Source: Streptosporangium amethystogenes (GTDB lineage: Bacteria; Actinomycetota; Actinomycetes; Streptosporangiales; Streptosporangiaceae). Taken from it: a DNA stretch of 64,000 nt. The stretch is taken from the NCBI RefSeq assembly GCF_000721075.1, contig NZ_JOEQ01000031.1, forward strand, positions 1 to 64,000, written 5' to 3'. Within the stretch, counting starts at the first letter, position 1. Each line of letters starts with the position of its first letter. The translations under genes were made by a program, and so were the position numbers. The notes beneath the pieces were generated by a model. That model had not been told where the DNA came from. It ran no database searches and saw only the letters and a list, made by a program, of their open reading frames with translations. Below, one piece after another: positions 58,686 through 64,000 of the stretch.

Positions 58686-59390
58686 ATGCCCGACCTCCTC
58701 AGATTCGCGTCTTGTGGGGAGACGTGGATCTGGCTGATGCGACACGTGACGAACAACGGCCGGCCCGCCCTGGACGATCGCGGCCCGATCATCGAGGCAC
58801 CGGCGGTACTGTTCGAGATCACCGGTCTGGCCTGGGACGATCCGGTCCTGAAGTGCTACGGCGACGCGGGGAAGATTCCGCTGTACGCCAGCAAGTTCAG
58901 CGAGCGGTCGATCGTGCCACCCTTCAAGTACAGCTACGGAGGGCGGCTCCGCCAGTTGCTCGGTGTCGACCAGCTCGGCTGGATCGTCGACGTGCTCCGC
59001 TCCAAGCCGTACACCAAGAGCGGTTGGATCTCGCTGACCGTTCCCGGCGAGCAGCCCGACGCGGTGCCCTGCCTGACCAGCCTCGCCTTCAGGCTCCGTG
59101 CCGGGCGGCTGGCCATGACCGCCGCCTTCCGGTCCCAGAACGCGTTCACCAGCTACCTGAACTACGTGCCGCTGCGCGGTGTCCAGAGCGAGGTGGCGGA
59201 CGGCCTCATGGTGGGCTGCGGGTCGATGAGGATCTTCGTCGACGTGCCGCACATCTACGCCGCGGACTCAGCGACGGTCGGCAGGATCCTCCGGCTGTCG
59301 GAACGCGACGGGCTCGGCGCGGGCGACCCCGCGCCGAGCCCTGGCGTCGAACCCGCACCCTCCGCCGACCTGGCGGTGCCGGTACGGTGA
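58686..59390 (+). CDS. Thymidylate-synthase-like protein
   Basis: A 234-residue protein whose middle aligns by eye with thymidylate synthase. QLGWIVDVLRSKPYTKSGWI fits the helix before the active site; VPCLTSLAFRLRAGRLAMTA keeps Pro-Cys (the nucleophile position) but not the following His; FRSQNAF replaces QRSxD; VDVPHIYAAD fits the nucleotide-binding His-x-Tyr. The N-terminus (SCGETWIWLMRHVTNNGRPA) also resembles the ThyA opening. True ThyA is longer. It could be a nucleotide-modifying enzyme or a catalytically inactive relative. Coupled to the membrane gene; its stop is 4 bp from the convergent copA stop. Confidence 0.65.
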   Translation: MPDLLRFASCGETWIWLMRHVTNNGRPALDDRGPIIEAPAVLFEITGLAWDDPVLKCYGDAGKIPLYASKFSERSIVPPFKYSYGGRLRQLLGVDQLGWIVDVLRSKPYTKSGWISLTVPGEQPDAVPCLTSLAFRLRAGRLAMTAAFRSQNAFTSYLNYVPLRGVQSEVADGLMVGCGSMRIFVDVPHIYAADSATVGRILRLSERDGLGAGDPAPSPGVEPAPSADLAVPVR

Positions 59391-59394
59391 CCGG

Positions 59395-61620
59395 TCACCT
59401 GAAGCGGCGCAGCCGGAGGCTGTTACTGACCACGAAGACCGAGGAGAGCGCCATCGCGCCTCCGGCGATCATCGGGGTGAGCAGCCCGGACGCGGCCAGC
59501 GGGATGGCGGCCACGTTGTAGGCGAAGGCCCAGAACAGGTTGCCCTTGATGGTGCGCAGCGTGCGGCGGGACAGCCGGATCGCGTCCGCGGCCACCCGCA
59601 GGTCGCCGCGGACCAGGGTGAGGTCGGAGGCCTCGATCGCGACGTCGGTGCCGGTGCCCATCGCCATGCCGAGGTCGGCCTGGGCGAGCGCGGCGGCGTC
59701 GTTGACCCCGTCGCCGATCATGGCCACGGTACGGCCCTCGGTCTGGAGACGCTTGACGACCTCCACCTTGTCCGCGGGCAGCACTTCGGCGATGACGTCG
59801 TCGATGCCCGCGGCCTCGGCGACCGTACGGGCCACCGTCTCGTTGTCGCCGGTCAGCAGGATCGGGTGCAGGCCGAGCGCGCGCAGCTCGGCGATCGCCT
59901 CGGCCGAGGTGGGCTTGATCACGTCGGCGACGGTGAGCACCGCGCGGGCCTCGCCGTCCCAGCCGACCGCGATGGCGGTCTCCCCGCGCGCCCATGCCCG
60001 GTCCAGCTCCTCCGAAAGGTCGGCCGGCAGGTGCTGCGACCATTCGGCGAGCAGTTGGGGGCGCCCGACGAGGACGGCGTGCCCGTCGACGACACCCTGG
60101 ATGCCCAGGCCCTCGACGTTCGCGAAGTCCTCGACCTTGGCGGTGGAGTCCGCGGCGCGGGCGACGGCGCGGGCGATGGGGTGCTCGGAGGCCGCCTCCA
60201 GCGCCCCGGCCAGCCGGAGCACCTCGTCGCGATCCTGCCCCTCCGCGGTGAAGACGTCCTTGAGGGTCATCGTGCCCGACGTCACGGTGCCGGTCTTGTC
60301 CAGGACGATGGTGTCGATGCCGTGGGTCGACTCCAGCGCCTCGGGCCCCTTGATCAGGATGCCCAGCTGGGCGCCACGGCCGGTGCCGACCATCAGCGCG
60401 GTCGGCGTGGCGAGGCCCAGGGCGCAGGGGCAGGCGATGATGAGTACCGCCACGGCGGCGGTGAAGGCCGCCGCGGCGCCGGAACCGGTGCCGAGCCAGA
60501 AGCCCAGGGTGACCACGGACAGGGCGATCACGATCGGCACGAACACCGCGGAGATCCGGTCGGCCAGCCGCTGCACGGCGGCCTTGCCGTTCTGCGCGTC
60601 CTCCACCAGCCTGGCCATCTGGGCGAGCTGGGTGTCCGAGCCGATCCGGGTGGCCCTGACCACGAGCCGTCCCCCGGCGTTCACGGTGGCACCGACCACC
60701 GTGTCACCCGGCCGCACCTCGACGGGAACCGACTCACCGGTCAGCATGGAGGCGTCCACGGCGGAGGAACCCTCCTCGACCACGCCATCGGTCGCGATCT
60801 TCTCCCCCGGCCGTACCAGGAAGAGGTCTCCCATCTTGAGGCTGTCGACGGGAACGAGTTTCCCGGAGGCCAGCGTGACCTCCTTGGCGCCCATCGACAG
60901 CAGTGCGCGGAGCGCGGCACCGGCGCGGCGCTTGGAACGGGCCTCGAAGTAGCGGCCCGCGAGGATGAAGGTGATCACTCCGGCGGCGGCCTCGAAGTAG
61001 ATGTTCCCCGAGCCGTCACCCCCGGAGAGGGTGAACTCGAAGCCGTGCCGCATGCCCGGCATCCCGGCCGTACCGAAGAACAGGGCCCACAGGGACCAGG
61101 CGAACGCGGCGATCGTGCCCATCGAGACCAGCGTGTCCATGGTCGCGGCGCCGTGCCGCAGGTTGGTCCAGGCCGCCCGGTGGAAGGGCCAGCCGCCGTA
61201 GACCACGACGGGTCCCGCCAGGGCCAGGGAGAGCCACTGCCAGTTGTCGAACTGCAGCGCCGGGATCATCGCCATCGCGACGACCGGCACCGACAGCACG
61301 ATGGAGATGATCAGGCGCTGCCTGAGCGGCGTGAGCGTGTCCGGCTCGACCGGCTCCGCCGTCCCCTCGGGGGACGGCGCGGCGGGCAGCTCGGCGGTGT
61401 ATCCGGCCTTCTCGACCTCCGCGACCAGGTCCTCGGGGGTGACGTCACCGGGGTAGGCGACCTTCGCCTTCTCGGTGGCGTAGTTGACGGTCGCGGTCAC
61501 GCCGTCCAGCTTGTTGAGCTTGCGTTCGATGCGTGCCGCGCAGGAGGCGCAGGTCATGCCACCGATGGCGAGCTCGATCTCGCCGCCGGCGGACGGCCTG
61601 CCGGTGGTCATGGACGTCAT
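59395..61620 (-). CDS. copA: Copper-translocating P1B-type ATPase
   Basis: The 741-residue pump has one N-terminal heavy-metal domain (GGMTCASC, about 20-27), eight membrane helices with the ion-binding CPC ([18 protein letters not shown]), the phosphorylated Asp in [17 protein letters not shown] (HP locus) and [20 protein letters not shown]. It exports Cu(I) using ATP. AAGGAGAGG precedes the ATG at 61620. A CsoR-like operator lies about 150 bp upstream. The frame is open further up (to 61725), but the HMA domain and SD favour this start. Confidence 0.93.
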   Translation of the reverse strand: MTSMTTGRPSAGGEIELAIGGMTCASCAARIERKLNKLDGVTATVNYATEKAKVAYPGDVTPEDLVAEVEKAGYTAELPAAPSPEGTAEPVEPDTLTPLRQRLIISIVLSVPVVAMAMIPALQFDNWQWLSLALAGPVVVYGGWPFHRAAWTNLRHGAATMDTLVSMGTIAAFAWSLWALFFGTAGMPGMRHGFEFTLSGGDGSGNIYFEAAAGVITFILAGRYFEARSKRRAGAALRALLSMGAKEVTLASGKLVPVDSLKMGDLFLVRPGEKIATDGVVEEGSSAVDASMLTGESVPVEVRPGDTVVGATVNAGGRLVVRATRIGSDTQLAQMARLVEDAQNGKAAVQRLADRISAVFVPIVIALSVVTLGFWLGTGSGAAAAFTAAVAVLIIACPCALGLATPTALMVGTGRGAQLGILIKGPEALESTHGIDTIVLDKTGTVTSGTMTLKDVFTAEGQDRDEVLRLAGALEAASEHPIARAVARAADSTAKVEDFANVEGLGIQGVVDGHAVLVGRPQLLAEWSQHLPADLSEELDRAWARGETAIAVGWDGEARAVLTVADVIKPTSAEAIAELRALGLHPILLTGDNETVARTVAEAAGIDDVIAEVLPADKVEVVKRLQTEGRTVAMIGDGVNDAAALAQADLGMAMGTGTDVAIEASDLTLVRGDLRVAADAIRLSRRTLRTIKGNLFWAFAYNVAAIPLAASGLLTPMIAGGAMALSSVFVVSNSLRLRRFR

Positions 61621-61767
61621 GTCCTCTCCTTGTGCCTCGTCTGTCGTCGTGCCCGGCCGTGCGCCTTGTCGGGGCGCCTCATCGCGATCTGGGCGTCGGC
61701 CCGTTCGGGCGGTCGTCCCCGCCACGGGTGTGGGCGAACGTACTCTGCCCTCTCACCATGGCAACAC

Positions 61768-61785
61768 ATAACCCCCTCGGGGTAT
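61768..61785 (-). promoter_or_regulatory. CsoR-like operator and promoter of copA
   Basis: ATAACCCCCTCGGGGTAT fits the CsoR-type dyad (TACCCC...GGGGTA). On the minus strand it lies three bases upstream of a -35-like TTGCCA (61759-61764) with TACGTT 16 bp further as -10. Copper binding to CsoR would release the site and induce copA. No csoR gene is in the window. Confidence 0.6.
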
Positions 61786-61952
61786 TTCACGGCTACTGTC
61801 CGTGCTCGTGGGAGCCGTGGTCGTCCCGGGGGGTGCATCTGGAACCATCTCCGGAGCCCAGGATCGCCGATGTGCAGGTCGGTGACGGGCTTTACCGGAA
61901 ATCGGCGGTGGGCGGCCCTTCTCTCGGGTCAGGCGTATGGCGGGTCAGAGGT

Positions 61953-61972
61953 GATGATCAGTCCTGATCATC
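61953..61972. terminator. Palindrome at the 3' end of the oxidoreductase gene
   Basis: GATGATCAG (61953-61961) and CTGATCATC (61964-61972) form a perfect hairpin with a two-base centre, overlapping the stop codon of the oxidoreductase gene. No T-run follows, so terminator or protein-binding site cannot be decided. The 61786-61952 stretch has no gene. Confidence 0.35.
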
Positions 61973-64000
61973 CGGAGGAACTCGGCGGCAGGCGACGGAC
62001 ACGTTCGGAGGACGGATCGTAGAGGGGTTCGGCGGCGACGGCGGCGCCCACCCAGGTGCCGGTCACGCCGACCTCGACGCGGTCGCCCGGGGCGGTGACC
62101 TCGGGCAGGTAGGCGTAGGCGATCGAGCGGTCGACGCGGTGGCCGTACCCGCCGCTGGTCACCCGCGAGGCGGGCAGGCCGCCGGAGCGGACCGGCTCGC
62201 CACCGAGGCAGACCTGACGCGGATCATCCAGGACCAGGCAGAACAGGCGCCGCGCGGGCACCGTGGCCGTTGGACTCGCGGCCGGCACAGCCGGTGTGCG
62301 ACCGTCGTCGACGGGGCGGTGGGCGGCTTCCAGGGCGGCACGGCCGAGGAAGTCCTTGTCCCCGGCGACCGCGAAGCCCAGACCCGCCTCGTACGGGGTG
62401 GTCTCCGGGGTGATGTCCAGGCCCCAGACGCGGTAGCCCTTCTCCAGGCGCATCGAGTCGATCGCGCGGTACCCGGCCGGGCGCATGCCATACGGCGTTC
62501 CCGCCGCCACGAGCGTGTCCCAGAGCGTCAGGCCGTACTCCGAGGGGCAGTACAGCTCCCAGCCGAACTCGCCCACGAACGTCACCCGCTGGGCCAGCAC
62601 CGGGACTCCTCCGACGCTGATCTCCCTGGCCCTCAGGTAGCCGAAGGTCAGGTCGTCGCCGGAGACGGAGCCGAGGATGTCGAGCGCTCGCGGGCCCCAC
62701 AGGCAGTAGCAGGCATGGGCCGAGGTGACGTCGCGGACGTCGAGTCCCTGGCCACGGAGCCAGGCGGCGTCGTGGACGCCGAAGGCGGTGCCGGTGACCA
62801 ACCGGAAGCGATCGTCGGCCAGGCGGGTGACGGTCAGGTCGGCCTCGACCCCACCGCGCGCGTTGAGGAGCTGGGTGTAGACGATCGAGCCCACCGGCCT
62901 GTCGAGCTGTCCGGCGCACGCCCGTTGCAGCCCTTCCAGTGCTCCTGCCCCCGCCACCTCCAGCTTGGCGAACGAGGTCTGGTCGAACAGGCCCGCGGCG
63001 TCGCGGGTGGCCAGGCACTCCTCGCGGACGGCCGGTGACCAGATCCGCCCTGCCCACCCGGCAGGGCGGAGGCCCCGGCCGTTCTCACGGGCGTCCCGGC
63101 CGTCCTTCCGGAGACCCCGGCCTTCCGAGCGGACATCCCCGTCGTCCAGGGGACGGTACCGGTCGGGCTCCGCCGCCGGGCGGGCGTTGGACTCGAACCA
63201 GTTCACCCGCTCCCAGCCGGCCTTCTCGCCGAACACCGCCCCGAGCTCCGCGTGCCGGACCCAGGCGGGAGAGCGGCGGAGCGGCCGGGCGGCGGTCCGC
63301 TCCTCGCCCGGGTAGACGATGTCGTAGTACTTCGAGTAGGAGTCCAGGGCCTTGGCGCGGCTCCACGCCGCGGAACGGGCGTGGAGCCCGAAGCGTCGCA
63401 GGTCCATGCCGAACACGTCGTACTCGGGTGAGCCGTCCACGATCCACTCGGCCATCACCTTGCCCACGCCGCCGGCCGCGGCCAGACCGTGGACGCAGAA
63501 GCCCGCCGCCGCCCACAACCCGCGGACCGAGGTCTCGCCGAGGAGGAACTCCCCGTCGGGGGTGAACGCCTCGGGGCCGTGGACGACCTTCGTGATCTCG
63601 GTACCGGCCAGGGCGGGGACCCGCCGTACCGCCGACTCCCACGATTCCTGAAATTTCGGCATATCGGGGGGAAAGACGGTCCGAGGCTCCTCAAGCGGGG
63701 CAGCCGTGGACCAGATTTCCGGATTGCGGATATATCCACCGACCAGAATGCCGCCATTCTCTTCCCGGAAATAGACAATGTTGTCCGGATCCCGCACCGT
63801 GGGCATGGAGGAAGGAACCCCGAAAGGCTCGGTGACCACATATTGGTGTTTGATCGGCACAACCGGGATGTCCACCCCGGCCAGCCGCCCGACCCGCCCG
63901 CTGGCCGCACCCGCCGCGACGACCACGGTCTCCGCCCGGACCGGCCACTCCTCGAAATCCTCGGCTCCCTCGGTGCCCGAAGCGAGCCGTACACCGGTGA
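61968..64000 (-). CDS. FAD-dependent dimethylglycine/sarcosine-type oxidoreductase with GcvT domain (5' end off the window)
   Basis: The visible 677 residues start within the FAD-binding domain (VVVAAGAASGRVGRLAGVDI, VVPIKHQYVVTEPFG, FREENGGILVGGY, FCVHGLAAAGGVGKVMAEWI). They continue with the FAO_M-type segment (AWSRAKALDSYSKYYDIVYP, EKAGWERVNWFESNA) and a GcvT-like folate domain (CLATRDAAGLFDQTSFAKLE, LSVGG-like region, GWELYCPSEYGLTLWDTLVA, GYRAIDSMRLEKGYRVWGLD). Such enzymes demethylate dimethylglycine or sarcosine, passing C1 units to tetrahydrofolate. A charged repeat-like insert (DGDVRSEGRGLRKDGRDARE) precedes RPAGWAGRIW. The start is beyond 64000. Confidence 0.85.
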   Translation of the reverse strand, partial: TGVRLASGTEGAEDFEEWPVRAETVVVAAGAASGRVGRLAGVDIPVVPIKHQYVVTEPFGVPSSMPTVRDPDNIVYFREENGGILVGGYIRNPEIWSTAAPLEEPRTVFPPDMPKFQESWESAVRRVPALAGTEITKVVHGPEAFTPDGEFLLGETSVRGLWAAAGFCVHGLAAAGGVGKVMAEWIVDGSPEYDVFGMDLRRFGLHARSAAWSRAKALDSYSKYYDIVYPGEERTAARPLRRSPAWVRHAELGAVFGEKAGWERVNWFESNARPAAEPDRYRPLDDGDVRSEGRGLRKDGRDARENGRGLRPAGWAGRIWSPAVREECLATRDAAGLFDQTSFAKLEVAGAGALEGLQRACAGQLDRPVGSIVYTQLLNARGGVEADLTVTRLADDRFRLVTGTAFGVHDAAWLRGQGLDVRDVTSAHACYCLWGPRALDILGSVSGDDLTFGYLRAREISVGGVPVLAQRVTFVGEFGWELYCPSEYGLTLWDTLVAAGTPYGMRPAGYRAIDSMRLEKGYRVWGLDITPETTPYEAGLGFAVAGDKDFLGRAALEAAHRPVDDGRTPAVPAASPTATVPARRLFCLVLDDPRQVCLGGEPVRSGGLPASRVTSGGYGHRVDRSIAYAYLPEVTAPGDRVEVGVTGTWVGAAVAAEPLYDPSSERVRRLPPSSSG

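Noticed and set aside
59866..62022. A 718-codon plus-strand frame across copA
   Set aside because: It is antisense to copA, whose catalytic motifs are unambiguous.

Overview
The window is high-G+C actinomycete chromosome: GTG starts are frequent, stop/start overlaps (ATGA, GTGA) are common, and many genes lack a clear Shine-Dalgarno site. The hopanoid operon, ECF sigma factor, DUF6461/DUF6188-type proteins and Imm8/Imm10-type immunity proteins suggest a filamentous genus, perhaps near Streptosporangium or Nonomuraea. The family is inference.

Positions 1 to about 32,000 form a fragmented accessory region. At least twelve att-like repeats recur there. The best preserved (2954-2998, 15329-15373, 20282-20325, 27922-27966) are the 3' half of a tRNA-Gly with a CCC anticodon loop, running from the anticodon loop to CCA. 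They are preceded by arms made of short direct repeats (GGGGAATCACGG, ACTCACGG, GTGCCA). No complete tRNA is visible. Between repeats lie one to several small cargo genes: DUF6461 proteins, Imm8-like and YezG/Imm10-like immunity proteins, small membrane proteins, a lipoprotein, an ankyrin/HEAT protein, a nucleotidyltransferase-like protein and a cytidine deaminase. There are also many remnants (integrase, kinase, XRE regulator, CutA, ABC ATPase) and IS110, IS982, IS256 and IS630 debris. Several remnants end exactly at an att-like repeat. The simplest reading is repeated integration, accretion and decay of integrative elements at a tRNA-Gly locus. A stretch holding an ABC ATPase, a GntR regulator and leuA with a probable leucine leader peptide (6108-9706) sits inside this region.

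Positions 32 to 44 kb are more conventional: TetR with a hydrolase; a decayed siderophore-uptake operon; divergent hydrolase and MarR genes with twin operators; an XRE-cupin regulator with a PLP decarboxylase; a cytochrome P450; a MazG-like enzyme; a DMT transporter; and a divergent GT28-like glycosyltransferase and NodB-type deacetylase.

Positions 44.7 to 52.3 kb hold a compact hopanoid operon: hpnC, hpnD, hpnE, a polyprenyl diphosphate synthase, shc, hpnG, hpnH. Together they take farnesyl units to squalene, hopene and then adenosylhopane/ribosylhopane. The adjacent glycosyltransferase/deacetylase pair could decorate a hopanoid, but this is untested.

Positions 52.2 to 64 kb carry an SDR, a Tat-exported DyP peroxidase, a PCu(A)C copper chaperone with a membrane protein, a YiaA-like protein, MarR, a HGxxPAAW-like protein, a STAS protein, a two-gene unit pairing a four-helix membrane protein with a thymidylate-synthase-like protein, a CopA-type ATPase with a CsoR-like operator, and a 5'-truncated FAD/GcvT oxidoreductase of the dimethylglycine/sarcosine class.
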